A stretch of 64,000 nucleotides of DNA from Alloalcanivorax balearicus MACL04 (GTDB taxonomy: Bacteria > Pseudomonadota > Gammaproteobacteria > Pseudomonadales > Alcanivoracaceae). Under the pieces are notes generated by a model. It did no database searches. It saw only the letters and a list, made by a program, of their open reading frames with translations, and was not told the DNA's origin. The position numbers and the translations under genes were made by a program. The stretch's first letter is position 1; every line of letters starts with the position of its first letter. This document shows, piece by piece, positions 33,611-43,450 of this stretch. The DNA is taken from NCBI RefSeq assembly GCF_025532145.1, contig NZ_ARXS01000013.1, forward strand, positions 53,018 through 117,017, written 5' to 3'.

Positions 33611-35908
33611 ATGATCCTGAAGACCGGAACGACATCCCCCAAGGCGCTGCTGCTGCTCGGCTTGCTGGCCCCCTTGCTGCTCACTCATCCAGGCACCGCG
33701 CGGGCCCAACCGTCGCTCTCCATCCATTTGCCCGCCCAGCCAATGGATCAGGCGATCATCGAGCTGGCGCGCCAGACCGGCCTGTCCATCGGCGGCGACG
33801 CCTCCCTGCTTCAGGGCAAACAGGCTCCCGCGCTCAGTGGTGAGTACACTCCGGAAGAGGCGTTGCATGCGCTGCTGGCCGGCAGCGGCGTCACCGTGAC
33901 TCGCGGTGCCAGCGGCTACAAACTGGAAAGAATCCCCCAGCAAGAAAATACGCTGGAAGCGGTGTCCGTCTACGGCCGCCAGAGAAACGACACCGTGGCG
34001 GCCATCCCGCAGAGCGTGAACGTTTACAACCGGGAAAACTTCGAGCTGGCGGGGGCCCAGACCGTGGGCGAAGTCATCCGCCTTACCCCCAGCGCCAACC
34101 GCTCGGGATCAGGCCGGGATATGTTCGCCGATGACTTCCTGATCCGCGGCTTCAACGCCGAGCAATCCGTCAACGGCCTGGGCTTCCGGCAGACCGACCA
34201 CCCCACCGACCTCGCCAACGTGGAGCGCCTGGAAGTACTGAAGGGGCCGGCCTCGGTCCTCTACGGCCAAATGGAGCCGGGCGGCACCATCAACGTGGTG
34301 ACCAAACAACCGCTGTCTTACTACCAGGCGGAAGCCACAGCGGAATACGGCAGCTACGACTACCACCGCACTACCCTGGACGTGACCGGCCCGCTCAACG
34401 ACCGGGTGCGGGCCCGTCTCAACCTGGCCCACCAGGACAGCCACGCCTCCATGGACTACTGGGGCTACGAGCGCCTGTTCGTGGCGCCCAACGTCACCGT
34501 GGACCTCACCGACACCACCAACCTGACCGTGGAAGGCAGCTACTCCGCCAACGAATGGACCGCCCTGCCCGGCGGCGCCCCGGCGGAAGGCGCCATCGAG
34601 CCCAACCCCAACGGCGACTACAGCGACGACTTCAACATCGCCTGGAAAGACGCCACCACCGAGCGGGATTCCATTTATCTGAACACCCGGCTCGTTCAGG
34701 CCATCACCGACACCATCGACGCCCGCCTGAGCTACGCCTACACTCGCAACAGCGCCAACTGGAAGGAATACTCCCCGTTCGGCCTGGGCGCGGACTTCCG
34801 CACCCTCGACCGCATCATCTTCGCCAGCGACGACGCCAAGCAAACCGACCACGAGGTGATCCTCGACCTGAGCGGCGAAGCCACCCTGGCCGGCATGACC
34901 CACCGCTTTATCGCTGGCGTGAACTACCGGGAATCCGACAGCACCCGCCCCACCCAGGTGTTCCTGATCGACCCCATCGACCTGTACGAACCGGTCCATG
35001 GCCCCATGGACCTGAGCACCAAAGCCCGCGACCGCGGCTTCACCCAGACCGACCGCATCCTCGCCGGCTTCGTCCAGGACCGCATTTCCTTCGCCGAGAA
35101 ATGGCACCTGCTCACCGGTCTGCGCTACACCGACGCGGAGCAATCCCAGAAAACCACCGACTTCATGAACAGCAACGCCGTCACCCGCGCCGAGCTCGGT
35201 GAAACCGCCTGGACCACCCAGCTCGGCCTGGTCTACGACCTCACTGACAGCACCTCGCTCTACACCAGCCGCAACGAAGCCTTCGTGCCACAGCAAGGCA
35301 CCACCTCTGGCCGCCAACCCCTGGACGCGGAAGAAAGCGTGCAATACGAAGTGGGCGTGCGCGTCAACGCCGGCCGCCTCAACATCAACGCAGCCGGCTT
35401 CATCATCGAAAAAGACAACATGCCCATCAGCGACCCGCTCAACGCCGGCTTCCTGGTGGCCCAGGGCCACGCCCGCTCCCAGGGCGCCGAGCTCACCGTG
35501 GACGGCTACGCCACCAGCAACCTCTACCTGAGCGCCGGCTACGGCTACACCGACACCGAAGTGCTGCGCACCGACGACGCCACCCTGGAAGGCAACCGCT
35601 TCGTCAACGTGCCCCTGCACACCGCCGCCCTGCAAAGCCGCTACTACCTCAACGCCGTCACCGGCCTGAGCCTGGGCGGCACTGTCGCCTACGTGGACGA
35701 ACGCCCCGCCAACGCGGACAACAGCGTCACACTGCCCGCCTACACCCGCGTGGACCTGGGCGCCTACTACGCCGTCACCGACGCCCTGCAACTGGACCTA
35801 CTATTCAACAACGTCACCGACGAGGAGATCTTCTCCCCCGGCTCGTTCGACGGCGTGATCCGCGAAGAGGGCCGTACTTACCTGGCGCGCGTGAAGTACC
35901 TGTTCTAA
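33611..35908 (+). CDS. TonB-dependent siderophore receptor (transducer type)
   Basis: A 765-residue outer-membrane receptor. A signal peptide covers residues 1-32 (ALLLLGLLAPLLLTHPGTARA). An N-terminal STN signalling domain (about 35-100: LSIHLPAQPMDQAIIELAR) marks it as a FecA/FpvA-like transducer. A TonB-box-like EAVSVYGRQ is followed by the plug (IPQSVNVYNRENFE, FADDFLIRGFN, VLKGPASVLYGQMEPGGTINVVTKQP) and the 22-strand barrel ending in YLARVKYLF with C-terminal Phe. It belongs to the ferrichrome/hydroxamate-like siderophore group; the exact ligand is unknown. GGAGCCAATA precedes the ATG. Confidence 0.93.
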   Translation: MILKTGTTSPKALLLLGLLAPLLLTHPGTARAQPSLSIHLPAQPMDQAIIELARQTGLSIGGDASLLQGKQAPALSGEYTPEEALHALLAGSGVTVTRGASGYKLERIPQQENTLEAVSVYGRQRNDTVAAIPQSVNVYNRENFELAGAQTVGEVIRLTPSANRSGSGRDMFADDFLIRGFNAEQSVNGLGFRQTDHPTDLANVERLEVLKGPASVLYGQMEPGGTINVVTKQPLSYYQAEATAEYGSYDYHRTTLDVTGPLNDRVRARLNLAHQDSHASMDYWGYERLFVAPNVTVDLTDTTNLTVEGSYSANEWTALPGGAPAEGAIEPNPNGDYSDDFNIAWKDATTERDSIYLNTRLVQAITDTIDARLSYAYTRNSANWKEYSPFGLGADFRTLDRIIFASDDAKQTDHEVILDLSGEATLAGMTHRFIAGVNYRESDSTRPTQVFLIDPIDLYEPVHGPMDLSTKARDRGFTQTDRILAGFVQDRISFAEKWHLLTGLRYTDAEQSQKTTDFMNSNAVTRAELGETAWTTQLGLVYDLTDSTSLYTSRNEAFVPQQGTTSGRQPLDAEESVQYEVGVRVNAGRLNINAAGFIIEKDNMPISDPLNAGFLVAQGHARSQGAELTVDGYATSNLYLSAGYGYTDTEVLRTDDATLEGNRFVNVPLHTAALQSRYYLNAVTGLSLGGTVAYVDERPANADNSVTLPAYTRVDLGAYYAVTDALQLDLLFNNVTDEEIFSPGSFDGVIREEGRTYLARVKYLF

Positions 35909-35921
35909 TGGGCCTTATTCA

Positions 35922-37124
35922 ATGAAAATGCGGCAGCGGTTCGTTGTCCTGCACCGCTACGTCGGGCTGGTGATGGCGGGCTTCCTGATCATCGCCGGCC
36001 TGACCGGCGCGCTATTGGTGTGGTATTACGAACTCGACGCCCTGATCAACCCGGACCTGCTCCGTGTCGAACCGCCGCACGCGCATAGCGAACCGCTCTC
36101 GCCTTTCGTCCTACGGGAGAAGGTCGATGCCGCCTTTCCCAGCGCAACGGTAAACTGGATGATGCTGGCGCCACCGGATGCCCACAGCCCGGTACGCTTC
36201 TTCATCGCCCCGGAGCCCGGTGCGGCCGCTCTCCCCATGGACGAAGTGTTCGTCGACCCATACAGCGGCGACATACTGGGAGGCCGCCTGTGGGGTGACA
36301 TCACCGAGGGCACCACCAACCTGATGCCGTTCGTCCATCGCCTGCATCACTCACTGGCGCTGGGCACCCTCGGCACCTGGGCTTTCGGCATTGTCAGTCT
36401 GTTGTGGATCCTGGACTGCTTCATCGGTGCCTGGCTCACCTTCCCGCCCCGGCAAAGCCGTAACGGCCCACCGCGCCCTCGCCGTTTCTGGAAGCGCTGG
36501 GCCCGGGCCTGGAAAATTCGCTGGCGCGCCGGCGGCCACAAACGCCACTTCGATCTCCATCGTGCCGGCGGCCTGTGGCCCTGGGCTCTGCTGCTGGTGT
36601 TCGCCTGGAGCAGCGTGGCCATGAACCTCTATGCGGAGGTCTATCGCCCCACCACCGAGATGTTCCTGGCTTTCCAGGAAGACCCGCTGGCGGATGTACC
36701 CGCACAGGAATCCCCATCCCGCCATCCACACATCGGCTGGGAGCAGGGTTTCCAAATCGCGAAGCAAAGGTTAGAAACGTTGGCGTCAAACCAGGGCTTT
36801 TCCGTCAAGGCGGTGGAACGCTTCGCCTATTACCCACACAAAAACGCACTCAAACTCATGGCCCGCACCGGCAGCGACGTCAATCAGCGCTTTGGCGAAA
36901 CCTGGGTCTACGTGGACGCCACCACCGGCGCGCTCATCGGCTACTACCTGCCAACCGGTGAAGCCTCGGGCGACACCCTCACCACCTGGCTGACGACACT
37001 GCACATCGCCGCTCTGGGCGGGCTGCCCTATCGGATAGTGGTTACGTTACTCGGTCTGGTGGTTGTGGTGCTCAGCGTCACCGGAGTGATGATCTGGTGG
37101 AGAAAACGGAAGGCGCGGCGGTAG
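35922..37124 (+). CDS. PepSY-associated TM helix protein (PiuB/FhuF-like reductase candidate)
   Basis: A 400-residue inner-membrane protein with four transmembrane helices (about 15-38, 138-160, 200-225 and 365-392) and two periplasmic PepSY regions (VLREKVDAAFPSATVNWMML; ETWVYVDATTGALIGYYLP). This is the PiuB/YcnA-like PepSY_TM family found beside TonB siderophore receptors, thought to reduce ferric siderophores at the membrane. It starts 13 bp after the receptor stop, clearly in the same operon. Confidence 0.9.
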   Translation: MKMRQRFVVLHRYVGLVMAGFLIIAGLTGALLVWYYELDALINPDLLRVEPPHAHSEPLSPFVLREKVDAAFPSATVNWMMLAPPDAHSPVRFFIAPEPGAAALPMDEVFVDPYSGDILGGRLWGDITEGTTNLMPFVHRLHHSLALGTLGTWAFGIVSLLWILDCFIGAWLTFPPRQSRNGPPRPRRFWKRWARAWKIRWRAGGHKRHFDLHRAGGLWPWALLLVFAWSSVAMNLYAEVYRPTTEMFLAFQEDPLADVPAQESPSRHPHIGWEQGFQIAKQRLETLASNQGFSVKAVERFAYYPHKNALKLMARTGSDVNQRFGETWVYVDATTGALIGYYLPTGEASGDTLTTWLTTLHIAALGGLPYRIVVTLLGLVVVVLSVTGVMIWWRKRKARR

Positions 37125-37146
37125 ACGGAAAAGCCCCCTTTCTTAC

Positions 37147-37599
37147 TCAGCTTTGTTCAGCATATTCCCTGATCAGCTTTTCATAAGCTTCAAAAGGCGG
37201 AAACTGCTCATAGCTGTGTTTGGCTGGTGTCGACACCCAAGGCAGCTTTTCGCTGGTAAAAGTCTCAATGAAAGGCTGACTCCAAACAGGTTGATCAAGT
37301 ATCCCCGGGCGGATATTCACAAACTCTTCGATCCCCTCGGGCCGGGTAAACATCCAGCTCATGCAATGCGGACAAAAATAATGACGGGATGCGCCGTGCA
37401 ACCCCCCAATCACCGGCTCGCCTTTTATCACCGAGAAACCCGGGCTGGGGATGGCGGCACTTAACGAGTAGGCACCGGCACTCATCTTCTGACACCCGGT
37501 ACAGTGGCAGGCCATGGTAAGCAATGGCTGAGCTTCGATGCGCACCCTGACCTGGCCACATCGACAACTACCCTCAATTGGCAACACCTTTCCCGTCAT
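37147..37599 (-). CDS. GFA (CENP-V type) zinc protein
   Basis: A 150-residue GFA-family protein with zinc ligands in GSCRCGQVRV, ACHCTGCQKMSAGAYS and YFCPHCMSWMF. The family includes glutathione-dependent formaldehyde-activating enzyme, but most members have unknown substrates. It converges on the PepSY gene with a 22-bp gap. Confidence 0.9.
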   Translation of the reverse strand: MTGKVLPIEGSCRCGQVRVRIEAQPLLTMACHCTGCQKMSAGAYSLSAAIPSPGFSVIKGEPVIGGLHGASRHYFCPHCMSWMFTRPEGIEEFVNIRPGILDQPVWSQPFIETFTSEKLPWVSTPAKHSYEQFPPFEAYEKLIREYAEQS

Positions 37600-37647
37600 A
37601 CTCCTCTCCTGCTAATTTCCTGTGATACCTGCCCCTCGAGTCGCCTT

Positions 37648-39975
37648 CTAGGCGATCCGCGCCGGGGCGCTGCTTTTCTCCAAGCGGATGGCGATCAGCT
37701 TGGAGGTGGGTGTAAAGCTGCCGTCGCCATAGCTGTCCATGGGCACCAGCGGATTGGTTTCCGGGTAATAAGCGGCGGCCTGGCCGGCGGGGACATCGTA
37801 CTCCAGCAGCGTGAAATCGCTGACCCGCCGTTCCTCGCCGTCACGCCATAGAGAAACAACATCGACCTTGTCGCCATGCTGGAATCCCAGACGTTCGAGA
37901 TCGGCACGATTGACGAACACCACCTTGCGGCCGCCGTGCACGCCCCGGTAACGGTCATGCAGGCCGTAAATGGTGGTGTTGTACTGGTCATGGGAGCGTA
38001 GCGTTTGCAGCACCAGATCCGGTTTGGCGCCAGAAGCCAGCGTCTCCGCATCCACCAGAGTGGCCGGTAATGCATGGCTGACCAATTGGGCACGGCCGGA
38101 TTCCGTGTGCCATTGGCGGTCGCGGACGGGGTTGCCCAGATAGAAGCCGCCCGGCGTCTTGAGCCGCGCGTTGAAGTCGTCAAAACCGGGAATGGTGTCC
38201 TGGATCAGATCACGAATACGGTCGTAATTCTCCACCAGGGCACGCCAATCCACCGGTGTTTTGCCCAGCGTGGCTTCGGCGATCCCGGCTATGATCGCCG
38301 GCTCGGACCGCATCTGCTTCGACAAAGGCCGCAGCTGCCCATGGGACAGGTGCACCATGCTGAACGAGTCCTCCACGGTGACGCCCTGCGGGCCGTCCGC
38401 TTGCTCATCAATGTCGGTGCGCCCAAGACATGGCAGGATCAACGCCTCGTTGCCGCATATCAGATGGCTGCGGTTCAGCTTGGTACTGATCTGAACAGTC
38501 AGTTCGCAGCTCCCCAGCGCCTCATGCGTGCGCGCCGTGTCCGGCGTGGCCTGGGCGAAATTGCCACCCAGCGCCAGAAACACCTTGATCTTGCCCGCCA
38601 CCATCGCCTGCAGCGTGGTGATCACGTTGTATCCGGGCTCACGCGGCGGTGTAAAACCGAACCGTTTTTCCAGGGCGTCGAGCAAGGCCGCTGGCGGCTC
38701 GTCGGCAATGCCCACGGTACGATCCCCTTGCACATTGGAATGGCCGCGCACCGGACACAGTCCGGCGCCCTCGCCGAACTGGCCACGCAGCAATTGCAGA
38801 TTGGCGATCTCCTGGACGGTGGCCACTGAATGCTTGTGCTGGGTAATGCCCATGGCCCAGCAGATAATCACCCTTTTACTGTCGCGATGAATGCGCGCGG
38901 CCTGTTCCAGAATGTCACGGCTGATCCCCGATTGAGCCTCGATCTGCTCCCAGCTGGTGGCGTCCACCATCGCCAGGTATTGCTCCATGCCGTCGGTGTG
39001 TTGGGCAATGAAGTCATGATCAAACACTGCTTCGCCGCCGCTGGCCAGGGCTTCCCGGTCCCACTGCAGCAACCACTTCACCATGCCTCGCACCGCCGCC
39101 ATGTCACCGCCCAGAGCCGGGCGGAAGTACGCGGTGTTCAGTGGTGAAGAGGTCTGAGTCAGCATTTCCAGCGGATCCTGGGGCGCCTGGAACCGCTCCA
39201 GCCCCCGCTCTTTCAGCGGGTTGAACACCGCCACCTGGGCACCACGTTTCACCGCATCGCGGATCGGCTCGAGCATACGCGGATGATTGGTGCCCGGGTT
39301 CTGGCCAAACAGGAACAACGCGTCGGCTTTATCGAAATCAGCGAAGGTGACGGTGCCCTTGCCGGTACCAATACTTTCGATCAAGGCCACGCCGCTGGCC
39401 TCGTGGCACATATTCGAGCAATCCGGGAAGTTATTGGTACCAAACGCACGCACGAACAACTGATACAAATAGGCCGCCTCGTTACTGGCACGCCCGGAGG
39501 TATAGAAGCTGGCCTGGTTGGGGCTTTCCAGACCGTTGAGATGGCGCGCGATCAACGCGAAGGCGTCCTCCCAACCCATCGGTTTGTAGTGGTCGGTCCG
39601 CCGGTCATACACCATCGGCTCGGTGATCCGGCCCTGGAACTCCAGCCAGTAGTCATCCTGTTGCAACAATTCGGTAACGCTGTATTTCTCGAAAAAGGCG
39701 GCATCCACGCGACGGCTGGTGGCTTCCCAGTTAACCGCCTTGGCGCCGTTCTCACAGAACTTGATCATGCCGCTTTCGGGGGATTCGCCCCAGGCGCAGC
39801 CCGGACAATCGAAACCGTTGCTTTGGTTGGTCTTGACCATGGCATAGAGGTTCTTGAACGGCTGCTTGCTCTCGAACCAATGGTCGGTGACGGCACGCAG
39901 GGCGCCCCAACCCGCGGCCGGGCCCTTGTACGGCTTGAAGCGCAGACGGTCGGCGGGGGGAAGAGTGTCGCTCAT
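37648..39975 (-). CDS. ydeP: YdeP/FdhF-type molybdopterin oxidoreductase alpha subunit
   Basis: A 775-residue molybdopterin oxidoreductase of the YdeP type. It opens with FKPYKGPAAGWGALRAVTDHW, quoted in part, and the CPGCAWGESP motif in the iron-sulfur region. Molybdopterin-binding blocks include FYTSGRASNEAAYLYQLFVR, NNFPDCSNMCHEASGVAL, GQNPGTNHPRML, QEIANLQLLRGQFGEGAGLCPVRGHSNVQGDRT (in part) and the C-terminal LQTLRSHDQYNTTIYGLHDRYRG. E. coli YdeP is linked to acid resistance, but its substrate is unknown. It is alone on its strand here. Confidence 0.92.
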   Translation of the reverse strand: MSDTLPPADRLRFKPYKGPAAGWGALRAVTDHWFESKQPFKNLYAMVKTNQSNGFDCPGCAWGESPESGMIKFCENGAKAVNWEATSRRVDAAFFEKYSVTELLQQDDYWLEFQGRITEPMVYDRRTDHYKPMGWEDAFALIARHLNGLESPNQASFYTSGRASNEAAYLYQLFVRAFGTNNFPDCSNMCHEASGVALIESIGTGKGTVTFADFDKADALFLFGQNPGTNHPRMLEPIRDAVKRGAQVAVFNPLKERGLERFQAPQDPLEMLTQTSSPLNTAYFRPALGGDMAAVRGMVKWLLQWDREALASGGEAVFDHDFIAQHTDGMEQYLAMVDATSWEQIEAQSGISRDILEQAARIHRDSKRVIICWAMGITQHKHSVATVQEIANLQLLRGQFGEGAGLCPVRGHSNVQGDRTVGIADEPPAALLDALEKRFGFTPPREPGYNVITTLQAMVAGKIKVFLALGGNFAQATPDTARTHEALGSCELTVQISTKLNRSHLICGNEALILPCLGRTDIDEQADGPQGVTVEDSFSMVHLSHGQLRPLSKQMRSEPAIIAGIAEATLGKTPVDWRALVENYDRIRDLIQDTIPGFDDFNARLKTPGGFYLGNPVRDRQWHTESGRAQLVSHALPATLVDAETLASGAKPDLVLQTLRSHDQYNTTIYGLHDRYRGVHGGRKVVFVNRADLERLGFQHGDKVDVVSLWRDGEERRVSDFTLLEYDVPAGQAAAYYPETNPLVPMDSYGDGSFTPTSKLIAIRLEKSSAPARIA

Positions 39976-40215
39976 GGTGCGTCTCCGATGTCCGGACGGG
40001 CCCAGGGGCTCCGTGACGGAGCTGATGGATCAGGTTGAAGCCGCTGTAGCGTCACCTCAGGGAAGAAGCGGCGGCAAGGCGAGGTTCAGGATAAGACGAT
40101 TTGGAGAGTGGGGCAAAGTGGAGAAAGGAAGGGCCCGGCAGCCCTCTCCCCCAGGCATTCTGTCAATTCCCGGGAGACACCATGAACCAGAGAATCAATC
40201 CCCTTTATTGAGTGG

Positions 40216-40722
40216 TTAGCCCTGGGCATTGAAAGCCGCATGATAGTCAACCACCCCACGCGGCAACGATGGCCCCAATGGCAGCACCTGAAAGTACTCA
40301 GCGGGAACGTCGGGCAGAATCAGGCCCGCCTCCGGCTTGAAGCCAAAACGGGAGTAGTAAGCCGGATCCCCGAGGAGCACACAGCCCGCCGCATCAATCT
40401 CCTTCAGCGCATTCAACGCCGCCTTCATAAGCGCACTGCCAATACCGCGTCCCTGGCGCTCCGGGCTGACCGAGATGGGCCCCAGCCCATACCACCCCGA
40501 AGCGCCATCCGAAATTGAAACCGGTGATAGCGACACCTGGCCGATCACCCTGCCCATCTCCACCGCCACCAACGATACGGTGAGAGCTCCCGCCTCTCGC
40601 AAGGCGTCAACGATGAACTGCTCGGTATGATCCGTGTGCGGTGCATTCAGAAACGCAGCCGCCGTTACATCATGGATGGCCGCAATGTCGGACGCGGCTT
40701 CCGCTCGGATTTCGAAGTTCAT
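40216..40722 (-). CDS. yhbS: GNAT N-acetyltransferase, YhbS-like
   Basis: A 168-residue GNAT protein of the YhbS type. It has IRAEAASDIAAIHDVTAAAF, SDGASGWYGLGPISVSPERQGRGIGSALMKAAL (acetyl-CoA loop RQGRGIGSAL) and GDPAYYSRFGF, then PAEYFQVLPLG near the end. The substrate is unknown. Confidence 0.88.
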   Translation of the reverse strand: MNFEIRAEAASDIAAIHDVTAAAFLNAPHTDHTEQFIVDALREAGALTVSLVAVEMGRVIGQVSLSPVSISDGASGWYGLGPISVSPERQGRGIGSALMKAALNALKEIDAAGCVLLGDPAYYSRFGFKPEAGLILPDVPAEYFQVLPLGPSLPRGVVDYHAAFNAQG

Positions 40723-40800
40723 TCAGAGATCCAGGTTCACCTTTGCCAATACAACCCTTGATACGACCTACAGTAATAGCGCCTGAACACACCGGCACAG

Positions 40801-41214
40801 CTAGATTTTTTTCCTGTCCGCGGGGTGATTGACACCGTCATTGGTTGGCACGCCCTCTATCTTCAACGGGTTAATGCCTTCCAGACAGGCGACATTGAAA
40901 CCATACTGTGAAGGATTGGAGCGTCTTTGATGGTGAGTATAAATCCCGCAACGACCGCAAAAGAAATGCTTCGCCGTCATCGTGTTGAACTGATACAGCC
41001 TGAGAACATCGTCGCCTTTCAATATCCGGATACCAGACAGGGGCACCGAGGCCACTATCGCTCCCCTTCGTCGACATAGAGAGCAATCACACCTACGCAC
41101 CTCAACCAGCCCGTCGGGGAGATCAAATTCAATCTCCACCGCTCCACAATGACATGTCGCCTTGTGTTTTGGCCGAATCGGCACACCATCCACTTCATGG
41201 AGGTTATCCATCAT
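40801..41214 (-). CDS. GFA (CENP-V type) zinc protein
   Basis: A 137-residue GFA-family protein. Ligands are KATCHCGAVEIEF, RRCDCSLCRRRGAIV and HFFCGRCGIYTHH, followed by VACLEGINP. It is distinct in sequence from the GFA protein at 37147-37599. Substrate unknown; neighbours are accessory genes. Confidence 0.9.
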   Translation of the reverse strand: MMDNLHEVDGVPIRPKHKATCHCGAVEIEFDLPDGLVEVRRCDCSLCRRRGAIVASVPLSGIRILKGDDVLRLYQFNTMTAKHFFCGRCGIYTHHQRRSNPSQYGFNVACLEGINPLKIEGVPTNDGVNHPADRKKI

Positions 41215-41284
41215 AGCTCAATCCTTACACCCCACTTTAGACAGCAATCAAATAGCCAGCCGGCAAAAGGCGGGCCTGTCCCTC

Positions 41285-41515
41285 TTATTTACCGGGACGC
41301 TCCATCGGCCAGATAGTCAGCCCCAAGAGGACCAACCCTCCCACAAAAACACCTTGTAACGCCGCGACCACAGGAACCATAAAAACCATAAGCACGGTAT
41401 GCAAGGACGCTTCAAGCCTCACAAACGTCCACAGAAGAATAAACGGCACAAAGGTGACCGTCATGCCGACAAACCAGCCTCGCCAAATCGACTTGAAAAG
41501 ATAGCCTTTATCCAT
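41285..41515 (-). CDS. Small two-helix membrane protein (76 aa)
   Basis: A 76-residue protein with two hydrophobic helices (GWFVGMTVTFVPFILLWTFV and VFMVPVVAALQGVFVGGLVL). No family recognised. It lies 17 bp downstream of the Imm26-like gene on the same strand and may be co-transcribed. Confidence 0.6.
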   Translation of the reverse strand: MDKGYLFKSIWRGWFVGMTVTFVPFILLWTFVRLEASLHTVLMVFMVPVVAALQGVFVGGLVLLGLTIWPMERPGK

Positions 41516-41532
41516 AAGACACCACTCGCGAT

Positions 41533-42177
41533 CTATTCATAAAGCCTGGAAAGATCAGCGCCATGCTCCAGCGCCAGCTGATAATAGCCCTTCCCCAGGT
41601 CCACTCCGACCATGGCGGCGACATCATGTAAAACCGAACCTTCGGAGAACCTCAAATCCGAACGTTCCAAGAAGCTCGCTGGCATGAAGTAGTCCTTACG
41701 GACAAGGTCATCCCGACCCATGTAGTGCAGAGCGTTGACGACTGCCTGAGAGTTAGTGGCATGGACGGTCTTCCTTATGTCGATACCTTTTTCTATGGGA
41801 ATGCTGATTTCTCCGTATTCGAAGTAAAATCTCTCGGCATTGGTGATAACCATGGGAAATTCCACCGTCTTGGGATTGACTTCCCGATGATCCAAGTACC
41901 GCCAAGCGGGCTTGTAGAGTTTCTTATAAAACGAGCTCTTGAAAATGTAGAGCCCTGGGATCAGCACCTTCAGATGCGCCAGGTCCCTCGAGTCGATACG
42001 GCTGTATATCCCCTCGTAGACCTGTATGACGTAGCAGTCCTGAACGAAGTTGAAATTGCCGTAATTTCCTTCCTTGGCCTTTCTCTGCTCCGGATCAAAC
42101 GTTATCCGCCCGACAATGAACTTGCCTCCGGCGAGTTCCAGACCAAAATAATCACCTACACGCAGCTTTTTACTCAT
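41533..42177 (-). CDS. Imm26-like (immunity protein 26) family protein
   Basis: A 214-residue soluble protein. The N-terminal VGDYFGLELAGGKFIVGRITF resembles the GDxFxIPLxDGxxxxGRV opening of Imm26-type immunity proteins, followed by a beta-rich body. No toxin gene is seen nearby, so an orphan immunity gene or a divergent relative are both possible. Confidence 0.55.
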   Translation of the reverse strand: MSKKLRVGDYFGLELAGGKFIVGRITFDPEQRKAKEGNYGNFNFVQDCYVIQVYEGIYSRIDSRDLAHLKVLIPGLYIFKSSFYKKLYKPAWRYLDHREVNPKTVEFPMVITNAERFYFEYGEISIPIEKGIDIRKTVHATNSQAVVNALHYMGRDDLVRKDYFMPASFLERSDLRFSEGSVLHDVAAMVGVDLGKGYYQLALEHGADLSRLYE

Positions 42178-42210
42178 GGCTCCACAACATCCCGGTCATA
42201 CCCTTCCTTT

Positions 42211-42705
42211 TTATTTCCAATCAGAGCGCCATACAAGCAATGCCCAGACAGCAATAGCGATTTCCAGTGCGAACGACCAATGCAAAACGAAGTTCAGCCA
42301 CCAGGGCTGATAAACAGCCGGGACCGTGAAAAGCGCATAGGGCTTGTCGATAAACGGCGCCAACCACCAGATATCGCCCACTATAGTGTCCAGCAACATA
42401 TGGATAAAGCCGCTGATGAAAAAGATAAGCGCCAGGGCCGCTCCGGCTTTCTGGCGGGCCAGCTTGAACCACAGGCCAGCCAATAAAAGCAACGAGATCC
42501 ACAGAATAGGATAGTGCGGCCAATAGGTGTGATGATGGCTTTGCCGGTTATCCACCAGATAGAAGTAAAACATGTCCAGGTCCGGAGCGATGGCGCCCAG
42601 AATACCCGCCAGAACAAAAGCGGTGGTGGCCACCCCCGTATCCGCGAATCGTCTGAAGAGTAACTTCGCTGACACATAACCCGCCGGCAAATGACCGATG
42701 AACAT
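42211..42705 (-). CDS. YdjM-like inner-membrane metal-dependent hydrolase family protein
   Basis: A 164-residue membrane protein with four to five helices. Metal-ligand-like residues sit in FIGHLPAGYVSAKLL, GAIAPDLDMFYFYLVDNRQSHHHTYWPH (PDLDxxY and SHHHT) and GFIHMLLDTIVGDIWWLAP. This is the DUF457/YdjM membrane-bound hydrolase pattern. Substrate unknown. Confidence 0.82.
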   Translation of the reverse strand: MFIGHLPAGYVSAKLLFRRFADTGVATTAFVLAGILGAIAPDLDMFYFYLVDNRQSHHHTYWPHYPILWISLLLLAGLWFKLARQKAGAALALIFFISGFIHMLLDTIVGDIWWLAPFIDKPYALFTVPAVYQPWWLNFVLHWSFALEIAIAVWALLVWRSDWK

Positions 42706-42781
42706 CTGGACCTCAACATTACGTAGTCCCGAACGATCTTACCGGCAACGGACAGCCGTGCAACGTCGCACCCGGACAAAT

Positions 42782-43030
42782 TCACGCCTCACTGCCGCGC
42801 TCGCGCCATTTATGAATATAAGGAAGCGCGAACAGGTACAGCCCGGTGAGCAACATCAAGGCAAGTGGGAGTAACGGGGAGTAGGTAATCCAGGCCGGCG
42901 GCTCACCCCGCGCCATGGCGACAAAGTTGGCAACGACGGTCAGCGTGAAGAGGATGGAAAGCAAGCGATGGCATTGCCGGATCCTTCTACTGAATGAAGA
43001 GCTTCGCGGAGTATTTGGTAAAATGCTCAT
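42782..43030 (-). CDS. Small membrane protein (82 aa)
   Basis: An 82-residue protein with two hydrophobic helices (LLSILFTLTVVANFVAMA and PLLPLALMLLTGLYLFALPY). No conserved family is recognised, though similar two-helix proteins are common in Proteobacteria. It lies 12 bp downstream of the VOC gene on the same strand. Confidence 0.65.
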   Translation of the reverse strand: MSILPNTPRSSSFSRRIRQCHRLLSILFTLTVVANFVAMARGEPPAWITYSPLLPLALMLLTGLYLFALPYIHKWRERGSEA

Positions 43031-43042
43031 GCTTGCCCCTCC

Positions 43043-43450
43043 TCAACCCCGCGTCTGTATCATCTTCCAGCCATTGCCCGACGGATCGCGAAAACCGGCG
43101 TCCACGGTGCCGTAGCGGTCCACGGGCTCCTGCGTGAACTCCACGCCCAGGGCACGCATCCGCTCATAGGCGGCGCGGCAATCGTCCACCTCCAGTACCA
43201 GGGCCGGCATCGCGCCTTTGGCCACCATGGCGTGCAGCGCCTGCGCCGTTGCCTCATCGTGTACCGGCGGCCCCGGCAAGAGCAGCCCAAGCTGGAACGA
43301 CAGCTGATCCGGGTGCTGCACGGTGAGCCAGCGATAATCACCATTGCGCACATCCGTGTGGACCTGAAATCCGAGCTTATCGACATAGAAAGCGAGCGCC
43401 TCATCCTGGTCTCGCACGTATATGCCGGCGACCTGAACGCCTTGAGTCAT
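43043..43450 (-). CDS. VOC (glyoxalase/dioxygenase) family protein
   Basis: A 135-residue VOC protein with two beta-alpha-beta-beta-beta modules. It has VAGIYVRDQDEALAFYVDKLGFQVHTD at the start and FRDPSGNGWKMIQT at the end, the usual metal-proximal segments. Substrate unknown. Its start overlaps the stop of the upstream AraC gene by 4 bp, a regulator-enzyme pair seen widely (AraC plus glyoxalase-like). Confidence 0.9.
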   Translation of the reverse strand: MTQGVQVAGIYVRDQDEALAFYVDKLGFQVHTDVRNGDYRWLTVQHPDQLSFQLGLLLPGPPVHDEATAQALHAMVAKGAMPALVLEVDDCRAAYERMRALGVEFTQEPVDRYGTVDAGFRDPSGNGWKMIQTRG

